A DNA stretch of 64,000 nucleotides, from NCBI GenBank assembly GCA_963843525.1, contig CAWJKM010000003.1, forward strand, positions 682,001-746,000, written 5' to 3'. Below the pieces are notes generated by a model that had not been told where the DNA came from, did not search any database, and was given only the letters and a program-made list of their open reading frames with translations. The stretch is from DATJPR01 sp963843525 (lineage in GTDB: Bacteria > Bacteroidota > Ignavibacteria > UBA10030 > UBA6906). This document shows, piece after piece, positions 42,015 through 53,250 of this stretch (position 1 is the first letter of the stretch; every line of letters begins with the position of its first letter). The position numbers were made by a program, and so were the translations under genes.

Positions 42015-44393
42015 ATGCTGCGCCATAGTCTTTTGATTGTCTATCGCAATGCCCGTCGGAACCCTACAACCTTCGCCATTAACCTCATTGGCTTGTCGAC
42101 AGGGCTCGCGTGCGTCCTGATGATCGCCCTCTGGGTCCAGAGTGAATTGGATGTCGACAAGTTCCATCAGGACGATAGCCGGCGGTACCAGGTCATGGAG
42201 AACGCGAAAAACGCCGATGGGATCACCACCGGAGCTCCCACGCCGGATCTTCTGGCAAGCACCATGGCGGAGGAAATTCCTGAAGTCCAGTACGCGACAG
42301 CAGTGACCCCTTCTTCCTGGTTTGGGAAGTTTGCCATGTCAGCCGGTGGGAAGACTTTCAAGGCCGTTGGACAATTTGCGGGAAAAGATTTCTTCCGCGT
42401 CTTCCCCTACGATCTCTCCGCCGGGAAAGCGGACCTGGTGCTTTCAGGAGAGAATGCCATAGTGATTTCCGAAGAAATGGCGCGCAGGCTCTTCGGCACT
42501 GCGGACGACGTGATTGGGCGGCGGATCGAATGGCAGTTCCTCAAATTCAAGCTGCCCGCCGTCGTGTCAGGGGTCTTTGCGGGACTTCCGCCGAACTCCA
42601 CGGAACAATTCGACTTTGTTCTGTCGTTTGGCGAATGGAAAGAGCTGTGTGACCTGCTCCACAGACCCCTCTTTTGGGGGAACCACGGACCGAGTACGTA
42701 TCTTCTGCTCAAGCAGGGTGTCGACGTCGATGCGCTCAGCGCCAAAATTGCCGGCTTCCTCAAAGCAAAGGATCAAAACAGCAATGTTACACTATTCCTG
42801 AGGCCGTATGCGGACAACTATCTCCGGAATGCCTATGAGAATGGCGTCCAGGTGGGAGGGCGGATTGAATACGTACGGCTCTTTTCTCTCATCGCGCTGT
42901 TTATCCTCCTGATTGCGTGCATCAATTTTATGAATCTGTCAACGGCGAAGGCCACGGGGAGGATGAAAGAGGTCGGGATACGGAAAGCGGTGGGTGCACC
43001 ACGGGGCGCGCTCGTCCGCCAGTATTTGGGCGAAGCGGTCCTGATGGCCTTTGCAGCCTCAGTGGTGGCGCTGTTCTTCATCGAGCTCGCCCTGCCGCAG
43101 TTCAATCTCCTGACAGGAAAACAACTGACAATCAGTTTTTCGGGGACAGCGTTTGTCGGGTTTGTCGGCATCGCCCTGATCACCGGCCTCGTCGCCGGAA
43201 GCTACCCTGCGCTCTATCTGTCCGGCTTCCGGCCGGTCTCCGTGTTGAAGGGGAAACTCAAGGGCACGCTCAGCGAGCTCTGGGTGCGAAAGGGATTGGT
43301 GGTCTTTCAATTTTCGCTTTCCATCATCCTTCTCGTCGGCATCATGGTTGTCTTCAAGCAAATGCGGTATATCGAGTCGAAGAATCTCGGGTTCGACAGA
43401 GACAATCTCCTCACCTTTGTGCCGGAGGGACGTATCGCCGACCACATGGATGCATTTCTTTCAGCAGTGAGGGAGATCCCTGGCGTGGTCAACGCAGCGA
43501 ACATGAGCGAGAACATTCTCGGCATCAAGAGCTCCACGTATGGCCTCAGTTGGAAGGGGGAGCAGCCCGGGACCAACATTGTCTTCACCCAGGCCCTCGT
43601 CGGGTTCGATCTTCTCGAGACGCTCGGGATCCGTATGGAAGCGGGAAGGACCTTTTCACGGGATTTTGGTGCGGATTCGTCGGCGATCATCCTCAATCAG
43701 GCGGCCGTGGCTATCATGGGAATCCAGGACCCGATCGGCAAGAATGTCACCTTATGGGGGAAGAACCGACAGATTATCGGTATCACCGAAAACTTCAACT
43801 TCGAATCCCTTCATGAACCGGTGAAACCATTTTTCTTTATCCCGGAAGACAAGAACGCGCTGTCGATCATGGTCCGCGTCAAGGCGGGGACGACCGTAGA
43901 AACGATTGAACGCCTCCAGGAGTTTTATCACACGTACAACCCGGGCTTTTCCTTCGACTATAACTTCCTGGACCAGGATTATCAAGCGCTCTACATGTCG
44001 GAACACCGAGTGGCGATCCTCTCCCGCTACTTTGCGGGGTTGGCCATCGTCATTTCGTGTCTTGGTCTCTTCGGCCTGACCGCCTTTCAGGCGGAACGGA
44101 GATTCAAGGAAGTCGGAATCAGAAAAGTCCTCGGTGCGAGCGTGGTCGAGATCATTGTCCTGCTTTCCAGGGACCTCGCGAGTTGGGTTCTTCTCGCCAA
44201 TATCATCGCCTGGCCGGTGGCGTATTATGTGATGCACGCATGGCTTCTGAGCTTTGCCTACAGGACCTCCATTGGCATCGGTGTGTTTCTGCTCGCCGGC
44301 GGCGTTGCGATCGTTATTGCACTTGCCACGATGAGTTTCCAGGCCATCAAAGCGGCCACGGCGAACCCGGTGGATGCGCTACGCTATGAATAG
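42015..44393 (+). CDS. FtsX/MacB-type ABC permease (second copy)
   Basis: 792 residues, same architecture as the preceding permease: MLRHSLLIVYRNARRNPTTF at the N-terminus, a MacB_PCD periplasmic domain, and FtsX units around NFMNLSTAKATGRMKEVGIR and RRFKEVGIRKVLGASV. The two proteins share many stretches (for example VAGSYPALYLSGFRPV and VAGSYPAFYLSSFRPV), so the pair arose by duplication and may form a heterodimer with the two ATPases. The operon ends here, followed by a repeat-rich region. Confidence 0.92.
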   Translation: MLRHSLLIVYRNARRNPTTFAINLIGLSTGLACVLMIALWVQSELDVDKFHQDDSRRYQVMENAKNADGITTGAPTPDLLASTMAEEIPEVQYATAVTPSSWFGKFAMSAGGKTFKAVGQFAGKDFFRVFPYDLSAGKADLVLSGENAIVISEEMARRLFGTADDVIGRRIEWQFLKFKLPAVVSGVFAGLPPNSTEQFDFVLSFGEWKELCDLLHRPLFWGNHGPSTYLLLKQGVDVDALSAKIAGFLKAKDQNSNVTLFLRPYADNYLRNAYENGVQVGGRIEYVRLFSLIALFILLIACINFMNLSTAKATGRMKEVGIRKAVGAPRGALVRQYLGEAVLMAFAASVVALFFIELALPQFNLLTGKQLTISFSGTAFVGFVGIALITGLVAGSYPALYLSGFRPVSVLKGKLKGTLSELWVRKGLVVFQFSLSIILLVGIMVVFKQMRYIESKNLGFDRDNLLTFVPEGRIADHMDAFLSAVREIPGVVNAANMSENILGIKSSTYGLSWKGEQPGTNIVFTQALVGFDLLETLGIRMEAGRTFSRDFGADSSAIILNQAAVAIMGIQDPIGKNVTLWGKNRQIIGITENFNFESLHEPVKPFFFIPEDKNALSIMVRVKAGTTVETIERLQEFYHTYNPGFSFDYNFLDQDYQALYMSEHRVAILSRYFAGLAIVISCLGLFGLTAFQAERRFKEVGIRKVLGASVVEIIVLLSRDLASWVLLANIIAWPVAYYVMHAWLLSFAYRTSIGIGVFLLAGGVAIVIALATMSFQAIKAATANPVDALRYE

Positions 44394-44420
44394 GATGGGG
44401 AAAGGGGGAAGGGGAGAACG

Positions 44421-44640
44421 GGAGACTGGGGGACTGTGAGACTTGGAGACTTGGTGCACGAGAAGCAGCTTTCTGCCTACTGCATTCCGCTTTCTGCGTA
44501 CTGCATACTGCCTTCCGCCTACTGTATTCTTCCTACTTCCTTCTTCTTACCTCTTACTCTCACCTCTTTCCCATCCCACTGTCCACTGTCAACTGTCCAC
44601 TGTCTACTGTTAACTGTCTTTCGGACTGGGAGACGTGCGA
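44421..44640. repeat. Degenerate 7-bp tandem repeat array B
   Basis: About 30 units of period 7 with drifting words: AGACTGG, GGGACTG, TGAGACT at the start, then CTGCCTA, CTGCATT, CCGCTTT, CTGCGTA, CTGCATA, CTGCCTT, CCGCCTA, and near the end ACTGTCC, ACTGTCA, ACTGTCC, ACTGTCT, ACTGTTA, ACTGTCT. It follows the second permease gene. A 139-codon open frame (44436-44855) across it is an artefact of the repeat, reading SAYCILPSAYCILPT. The unit phase is kept for about 200 bases, so this is not chance. Confidence 0.85.
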
Positions 44641-44651
44641 AACAATGCGAT

Positions 44652-44766
44652 CGTCATTGCCTGGTCGCCGTTGTCTGGCGACGAAGTCGCCGCTGTTTGG
44701 CGACCGAGGTCGCTTTTTACAGAGAGATTCCTTCGGCCGCCACAAAACGGCGGCCTCGGAATGACG
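44652..44766. mobile_element. MITE/REP-like palindromic element, 115 bp
   Basis: The ends are imperfect 19-bp inverted repeats beginning CGTCATT (44652) and ending AATGACG (44766), matching at 15 of 19 positions by my count. Inside are hairpins GGCGAC-GAA-GTCGCC and GGCCGCC-ACAAAA-GGCGGCC (the latter with a C before the right arm), and a GCGACC/GGTCGC dyad followed by TTTTT. There is no coding capacity. CGTCATT-ended palindromes of this type are spread in many bacterial genomes, as far as I recall. The transposase, if any, would be in trans. Confidence 0.6.
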
Positions 44767-44821
44767 GAAACGGAAGGATTGGAAGACTGGGTGTTCCATT
44801 GGGGTACGAGACAGATCTGAA

Positions 44822-44856
44822 TTCAGATATCAGATTTCTGATATCAGATATCTGAA
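44822..44856. repeat. 7-bp period palindromic array C
   Basis: Five heptamers TTCAGAT, ATCAGAT, TTCTGAT, ATCAGAT, ATCTGAA, which also form nested palindromes (ATCAGAT/ATCTGAT relation). They lie between the MITE-like element and the end of the PII-like gene. The remaining bases to 44947 show no gene. Confidence 0.6.
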
Positions 44857-44947
44857 CTGCACGGGGACGAAGCTCATCCCCCGTAGTAGCGGTCCGGCCT
44901 TCAGGAATTGAACGGCAAATGTAAAGCGATAACGTAATGGACAATTG

Positions 44948-45247
44948 TCACACAATGCGTTCCAGGGGGACCTGGAAAAGCCGGATCCGGTCGTCGATCC
45001 TCACAATTTCCGCATTCGCTTTCCCGATTTTCGCCACCAGGGTCTCCAGCTTCTCATCCTCCTCAAACGCAATCATCAACACCGAGTTCAACTCCGGAAA
45101 ACTCCGTGTTCCGAGGTGTGGTTCTGTCTTGTGTCCTTTCCCCTCGACCTGGTGCCATCGCGTGAAATAATCGATCCCTGCCTGTTGAAGAATCTCCGCG
45201 ACACGTGGCGCATAGACATCGGTGTGGACCACGAATGCGATTTTCAT
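44948..45247 (-). CDS. PII-like small protein of the RND efflux operon
   Basis: 99 residues. MKIAFVVHTDVYAPRVAEIL, then GIDYFTRWHQVEGKGH, KTEPHLGTRSFP, SVLMIAFEEDEKLETLVAKI and FQVPLERIV follow the strand-helix-strand pattern of the PII (GlnB) superfamily, with the GKGH segment where PII has its T-loop start. The classical T-loop Tyr and nucleotide-binding residues are not obvious. It is the last gene of the TolC/MFP/RND operon, 26 bases after the pump. PII-like proteins tied to transporters are known as ligand-responsive regulators of membrane proteins, so it may gate or sense pump activity. This is inference. Confidence 0.7.
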   Translation of the reverse strand: MKIAFVVHTDVYAPRVAEILQQAGIDYFTRWHQVEGKGHKTEPHLGTRSFPELNSVLMIAFEEDEKLETLVAKIGKANAEIVRIDDRIRLFQVPLERIV

Positions 45248-45273
45248 GATGGATATTCCTTACGGGAGAGAGG

Positions 45274-48435
<3,162 letters not shown>

Positions 48436-48489
48436 TACACAAGATTCCTTCTTTCGGGGTGGTAGTCCTCTGAACCGGCATGCGCGCCG

Positions 48490-49545
48490 TTACTGTGCGA
48501 CCGACACGTTGATGCTATCCCGGAGGTTATTGATCCCGATCGTGGCGACGGTGTCTCCCGCCGAAAGGCCTTGGAGGACCGCGGTCACCTGTCCGTCGGT
48601 CACACCCGGCTCGATGGTCCGTTGGAACGCCTGCCCGTTGCGGATGACGAACACCGTCGTGGTCACTCCGTCACTCTGCATCGCGGCATTCGGAATCACG
48701 AGGGCCTCCCGGTTCTGGGAAACCTGAACATCGACCCTGCAATACATCCCCGGCTTGAACCATTTGTCCGGCGTATTGGGGAATAGGGCCTTGATCTCAA
48801 ACGACCGGGAACGCGAGTCCGCGGATTTCGAAAGCTGGACGATCTTTCCGTCGATCCTGGTCCCCGGCCTTGCATCCGAATAGACTTTCACGTTTTGTCC
48901 GATGGAGAGGTTCGGGACATCGGTTTCGCTGATGTTGAAGATGATTTTCATGCGACCGATTGTGGCGATCGTCGCGAGCGCGTTCCCCGGGACTGTCAGG
49001 TCGCCCGCGTTTACCGTGAGTGCGGTGACGATGCCGGCAATGGGGGAGGTCAGCTCGACGAGCGCCTTGGCCGCCTCGAAATTCGCCCTGGCCACATCGA
49101 ACTGGGTCTGCACACCGTCGAGAGTCTGTTGGGAAATCGCGCCTTCCCCGTAGAGGGACTTCATGCGCTCGAGCGTCTTTTCCGCATTCTTGAAATTTGC
49201 GCCGGCCTGATAATATTGCGACGCCGGGCCGTTCTTGTCGAGGCCGACGACGAGCTGTCCGGCCGAAACGTATTCGCCCACGTGGGCGCTGATGCCGGCG
49301 ACCCGTTCCGACACGCGCGCGATGATATGCGCCTGCTCTTCCCCTTCAAGAGGTCCGGAATACGTTTTGACCACCGAGAGCCGCTGTGTTGCTGCTCTCG
49401 CGACCGCTATAGGGACGCTTCTTCCGGCACTTGCGGAGTCTTCTGCTCCGTTGCGCTTTGCGTTGCAACCCAGGAATGCTGTCCCGAACAGCATGACCGC
49501 CGCAAGGGCGGCGGGAAATTGACGTACGTGGAATCTGCAAGACAC
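48490..49545 (-). CDS. RND periplasmic adaptor (membrane fusion protein), lipoprotein
   Basis: 351 residues. The signal FPAALAAVMLFGTAFLGC ends in a lipobox-like LGC, so Cys27 is probably lipidated (Phe at -3 is slightly unusual). AHIIARVSERVAGISAHVGE starts the lipoyl/barrel-sandwich half, and the hairpin is short (about residues 105-155). VELTSPIAGIVTALTVNAGD is the second lipoyl half, followed by the beta-barrel with NISETDVPNLSIGQ and the membrane-proximal domain. It is AcrA/MexA-like, joining the RND pump to the TolC channel. Gaps of 63 bases before and 54 bases after place it in the same operon. Confidence 0.93.
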   Translation of the reverse strand: MSCRFHVRQFPAALAAVMLFGTAFLGCNAKRNGAEDSASAGRSVPIAVARAATQRLSVVKTYSGPLEGEEQAHIIARVSERVAGISAHVGEYVSAGQLVVGLDKNGPASQYYQAGANFKNAEKTLERMKSLYGEGAISQQTLDGVQTQFDVARANFEAAKALVELTSPIAGIVTALTVNAGDLTVPGNALATIATIGRMKIIFNISETDVPNLSIGQNVKVYSDARPGTRIDGKIVQLSKSADSRSRSFEIKALFPNTPDKWFKPGMYCRVDVQVSQNREALVIPNAAMQSDGVTTTVFVIRNGQAFQRTIEPGVTDGQVTAVLQGLSAGDTVATIGINNLRDSINVSVAQ

Positions 49546-49608
49546 GAGTGCTCTCCTCTAGGTTCAAAACTCTGTTCAAATGGATTGATGTCTGCGGCGA
49601 CGTGCCGT

Positions 49609-50970
49609 TCACTGCCCGGATCCCACCGCGCGGTCCCACTCCGCCCTCGCAACGAGGAAATCGTAGACTGCTTTTGCATAGTTGGTCCGCGTCCGAGTCA
49701 TGGCCACCTGTGTGTCAAGCAGCTCCAGTTGGGTCCCGACGCCGCTCTGAAACCGCGTCTGGGCGATCCTGACGGCTTTCTGCGCCTGATCGATGCTTTT
49801 CTCCTGCCCCTGGATTCTCTTCATCGCTTCTTCCATGTTCATCTCTGCGGACTGGATCTGGATGCGCAGCCCTTCTTCGGCTTTGATGCGCATGAGCTGG
49901 ACCTGTTTGTACGCTACCGTGGCCTGCTCTGCAAGCGCGCTGGTTCGCAGCCCGTCAAACAGGGGGAACTGTATCTGCAGACCCACACTCAACGACTGCG
50001 CCCAGTTGTACTGCTTGAAGTGAAAGGTGTTGTCCTGCGTCTGCCACTGGTACGACCCGAAGAGATTGAGCGACGGAAAGTAGGCGGCATTCTGAATGCT
50101 GATGTTCATTTCCTGCATCGATTCCTGGAGGGAAAGCTGTTGGATCGCCGGATTCTTTGTCAACGCCTCCTTCCTGGCCTGTTCACGCGTTTCCGCTGGA
50201 ACCTCTTTGTAGACGAACTCGCCCTCGACCCGGATATCCTGCTCGAGGGGAAGGGCGAGCAGATTCTTAAGCGCGTTCTTGGCGAGCAGCAGATCGTTCT
50301 CTGCCGAGATCAGGAGAGGTTCGGTGTTCGCGAGTTCCACCTCGGCCCGGAGCAGGTCAAACTCTGCCGCGGTCCCGTGCTTGTACTGGGCGCGCACATT
50401 TTCGAGATTTGCCTTCACCACCTGCAAACCTTCCGCGTTCGCCTTCACCAACTGGTCGGTGAGGAGAACTCCGTAAAAGGCCTTTTTCACCTGAAGCGTC
50501 ACTTCCTGCGCAGTGGACTGATATCCTTCCTCCGTGAACTCTTCATAGGTATTGGCGATCTGCAGAGCAACGCCGACCCTCCGGTCGTACAGGGTCTGAG
50601 AGAGGGAGGCACCGGCCCCGTAGGAGTTATCGGATCCGATCTCGAATTTCGCCGTGGTGTTTGTCGGGTTAATCACAGAATTGGGGGGGAGAAACAGCAC
50701 GGGTTTCTGAATATTGCGCGTGTAGGAACCGGAAAAAGAAATCTGCGGGAGTGCCCCGGACCGGGCCTCGGCAACCTGCGCGCCCGCTTTGTAACGGTCC
50801 TGATCGGCGATCAACACATCCCGGTTCTGTTCCCGGGCAAGGTCGAGGGCCTTGTCGAGAGTAAGAACCAGGGTTCCAGCCGGCTGTTGGGTCCCCGGAC
50901 TCTGGGCAGCCATGACAGAAAATCCACTCACGACAACCCACATCAAGAATGTGATCCGATATCCAACCAT
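49609..50970 (-). CDS. TolC-family outer membrane efflux protein
   Basis: 453 residues from ATG 50970 (MVGYRITFLMWVVVSGFSVMA); the open frame extends further upstream into the promoter region. After the signal peptide come two repeated OEP units: LTLDKALDLAREQNRDVLIA to about 250, and the second with ALTKNPAIQQLSLQESMQ. Long amphipathic coiled-coil helices such as GVGTQLELLDTQVAMTRTRT and beta-barrel strands are typical. It is the outer-membrane channel of the pump and is the first gene of the operon. The promoter lies in the 50971-51340 gap, where I see no obvious consensus. Confidence 0.93.
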   Translation of the reverse strand: MVGYRITFLMWVVVSGFSVMAAQSPGTQQPAGTLVLTLDKALDLAREQNRDVLIADQDRYKAGAQVAEARSGALPQISFSGSYTRNIQKPVLFLPPNSVINPTNTTAKFEIGSDNSYGAGASLSQTLYDRRVGVALQIANTYEEFTEEGYQSTAQEVTLQVKKAFYGVLLTDQLVKANAEGLQVVKANLENVRAQYKHGTAAEFDLLRAEVELANTEPLLISAENDLLLAKNALKNLLALPLEQDIRVEGEFVYKEVPAETREQARKEALTKNPAIQQLSLQESMQEMNISIQNAAYFPSLNLFGSYQWQTQDNTFHFKQYNWAQSLSVGLQIQFPLFDGLRTSALAEQATVAYKQVQLMRIKAEEGLRIQIQSAEMNMEEAMKRIQGQEKSIDQAQKAVRIAQTRFQSGVGTQLELLDTQVAMTRTRTNYAKAVYDFLVARAEWDRAVGSGQ

Positions 50971-51340
50971 AGTGCGCACGATATCCTTTCGTATGAACAG
51001 TTCGTCAGCGTTTTCGCGGGTTGAAGGACCAATATCGACGACAAAGGTGCCGATAGCATCGTCACCCGGCAAGAAGCCACGAAGGAGGGCCTGAAATGCA
51101 GCGCGAAGTAGTAATATACGACAGAAAAAGTGCTGATGCATTGAGAAAAGCTCGGATTCTTACTTCATTGATATCACGACGCTCTCATAATGCGTCGTGA
51201 TGTCCTGCATTGCCAGAATTCTATTAATTGCGCAAAGTCTCGGAGCAAGTACCCCGGGCACTCCATTTTTCAAGATTGTCTCTTCAATTAAGGAATCATC
51301 CTTCCGTTCACCGTGTTTTTGGAATAAAAGTGGTACGTTG

Positions 51341-51513
51341 GTGGACAGTAGACAGTAGACAGTAGACAGTAAACAGTAAACAGTAAACGGTTGACAATTC
51401 TCTGTTCCCTGTTCCCTGTTCCCTGTCCCTGTCCCTGTGCCCTGTGCCCTGTGCCCTGTGCCCTGTCCCTGTGCACTGTCCACTGTCTACTGTCAACTGT
51501 TTACTGTCTACTG
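51341..51513. repeat. 7-bp tandem repeat array D, giant inverted repeat before mscS
   Basis: The left arm has eight heptamers (GTGGACA, GTAGACA three times, GTAAACA twice, GTAAACG, GTTGACA; 51341-51396). The centre has GTTCCCT, GTCCCT and GTGCCCT units. The right arm reads GTGCACT, GTCCACT, GTCTACT, GTCAACT, GTTTACT, GTCTACT and ends at about 51513. The right arm is nearly the reverse complement of the left, so the whole can fold into a large hairpin. It ends 8 bases before the mscS ATG and no Shine-Dalgarno sequence is seen between. Confidence 0.9.
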
Positions 51514-51520
51514 ACTTCTC

Positions 51521-52612
51521 ATGATCCACGAACTTCAATCCATTATCTCTACGAATCCGCTGGAGGATTGGATCAAGGCCCTCGCCGCGATCATCATCCT
51601 CTTTGTTGTTCTGCGGCTTGCCAAAGCCATCGCGGTCAACCGGCTTCATGCAATCGCCGTTCGAACTGCGAGCAAGGTGGACGACGGCATTGAAGCGGTA
51701 CTCCGGAAGACCCATTCCTTCTTCCTCTTGATCGTCTCACTCTATGCCAGCGCCAATTTGCTTCTCCTCGACCCCTTCATGGAGCGGGTGCTGAACGGCT
51801 TGTTTGTTTTGGCCCTCATTATTCAGGTGGGACATTGGGGAAATGCTGCAATCGGTTTTGTACTGGCGAATTGGAAGAGGGGAGGCGCGGAGGAAAACAG
51901 GGCGAAGGACCCGGCCCTCATTGCGGCGGGGATCGTGCTGAAGCTTCTCCTTTGGACGCTTCTCCTGCTGATCGCAGTGGAAAATCTCGGTATCAACATT
52001 ACCGGGTTGATCGCCGGGTTAGGGATCGGAGGAATCGCGATCGCGCTGGCGCTCCAGAATATCCTCGGCGACCTCTTCTCTTCGCTCTCCATCATTTTGG
52101 ACAAGCCGTTCGAGATTGGGGACTTCATCGTCGTGGAAGACCACCTGGGAGCGGTCGAGCACATCGGATGGAAGACCACGCGCCTAAGGAGTCTCGGCGG
52201 GGAGCAGATCATATTCTCGAACGCCGATCTCCTCCAGAGCAGAGTGCGCAACTACAAAAGAATGGCGGAACGGCGGGTGGTCTTCAGCGTGAGCGTCGTC
52301 TACGATACTCCGACGGAAATGGTCGTCCGGATTCCCGGGCTTCTCCGGAATGCGGTGGAGCATCGCCCAGGCGTGCGGTTTGACCGTGCACATTTCAAGG
52401 AATTCTCAGTTTCCGCCCTTGTATTCGAAATTGTGTACTATGTGCTCTCGCCGGATTACAATGTGTACATGGATATCCAGCAGGAGATCAACCTGGAACT
52501 CCTGCGCGAGTTCCGCAAAGAAGGCATTGACTTTGCCTTCCCGACGCAGACCGTCAACGTGCGCACCGAACCGGCAGAAATCACCGATACCAGCCAGAGG
52601 GAAAGTGGATGA
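51521..52612 (+). CDS. Small-conductance mechanosensitive channel, MscS family
   Basis: 363 residues with four or five membrane helices. The pore helix LIAGLGIGGIAIALALQNIL and the following FSSLSIILDKPFEIGDFIVV are the MscS signature, and the cytoplasmic cage is complete to RVRNYKRMAERR and FAFPTQTVNV. It opens on hypo-osmotic shock to release solutes. The stop overlaps the DUF5752 start (ATGA), so it is translationally coupled to a trehalose synthesis operon; a channel for venting the solute made by its own operon is a natural reading. The start codon abuts the heptamer array D. Confidence 0.94.
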   Translation: MIHELQSIISTNPLEDWIKALAAIIILFVVLRLAKAIAVNRLHAIAVRTASKVDDGIEAVLRKTHSFFLLIVSLYASANLLLLDPFMERVLNGLFVLALIIQVGHWGNAAIGFVLANWKRGGAEENRAKDPALIAAGIVLKLLLWTLLLLIAVENLGINITGLIAGLGIGGIAIALALQNILGDLFSSLSIILDKPFEIGDFIVVEDHLGAVEHIGWKTTRLRSLGGEQIIFSNADLLQSRVRNYKRMAERRVVFSVSVVYDTPTEMVVRIPGLLRNAVEHRPGVRFDRAHFKEFSVSALVFEIVYYVLSPDYNVYMDIQQEINLELLREFRKEGIDFAFPTQTVNVRTEPAEITDTSQRESG

Positions 52613-53250
52613 CGCCATTCTACTTTACGACCAAATACGACCAGACGCTCCTCCTCGGCCGGAAGGCGAGGAACTCTTCGGAGCTGGCCGATGGCCTCAG
52701 CGAAGTCCCGCTGATGTCGATCTACTATCACACGCACAGGTATCTTGAACAGCACAACTTTCTGTCGCCGGAACCTCCGAATGACTTCGCCTACTGGGTG
52801 ACCAACGTTCTGAACGACGACCTGCTGGGCGAGCAACTTGCGAGCATCGACATCATCCAGTGCAAGACGATCGAGGAGATCCGCGAACAGCTTCAGCGCG
52901 TTCTCGACCAGTACCTCTCCTCGGCGAGACGGTTGGTCGACTGCGTCCCCGGCGAGGAGTTCCATTTCATGTCGTGCCGGACGTTTACGCTGCCCACTCC
53001 GTACGTTGCGACATCCCTCAAGGAATTTTGCAGTATCATGGAAAAGGTAAGCGTCGATTCCCTTTACTACCATATGTTCGACGCCCGTCTTCGTCCGGAG
53101 CTGGGGCGAAATGATTTCACGATCTGGTTTCGCGACAATGGCTATCCGGCCCTGGCGGAAAGTCTGCAGAATCTGGATCCCTACACGTATACCCTCGAAG
53201 GTCTGCGAAAATCGATCGTTAAACTGGTGAGGAAGTATGATCCCGATTGA
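52609..53250 (+). CDS. DUF5752-family protein of the trehalose operon
   Basis: 213 residues, soluble and without a signal peptide. MTPFYFTTKYDQTLLLGRKA, SIYYHTHRYLEQHNFL, DFAYWVTNVLNDDLLGEQLA and FHFMSCRTFTLPTPYVATSL mark the family. It overlaps the MscS gene by 4 bases and the TreT-like gene by 14 bases, so the three are made together. The conserved YYHTHRYLEQH and WV/WF segments suggest a ligand-binding or catalytic pocket. The function is unknown; a partner or regulator of trehalose synthesis is inferred only from its constant place in the operon. Confidence 0.75.
   Translation: MTPFYFTTKYDQTLLLGRKARNSSELADGLSEVPLMSIYYHTHRYLEQHNFLSPEPPNDFAYWVTNVLNDDLLGEQLASIDIIQCKTIEEIREQLQRVLDQYLSSARRLVDCVPGEEFHFMSCRTFTLPTPYVATSLKEFCSIMEKVSVDSLYYHMFDARLRPELGRNDFTIWFRDNGYPALAESLQNLDPYTYTLEGLRKSIVKLVRKYDPD

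Noticed and set aside
44436..44855. 139-codon frame with repeated SAYCIL-type segments
   Set aside because: It is a translation of the 7-base repeat: a 7-base unit read in any frame gives a 7-residue periodic peptide. No ribosome-binding site.
48895..51024. 709-codon open frame on the plus strand
   Set aside because: It runs antisense across the adaptor and TolC genes, which have clear family motifs; the product is rich in Leu, Gly, Arg and His and has no domain.
51341..51513. Possible CRISPR array
   Set aside because: Units are 6-7 bases, contiguous, with no unique spacers and no cas genes nearby.
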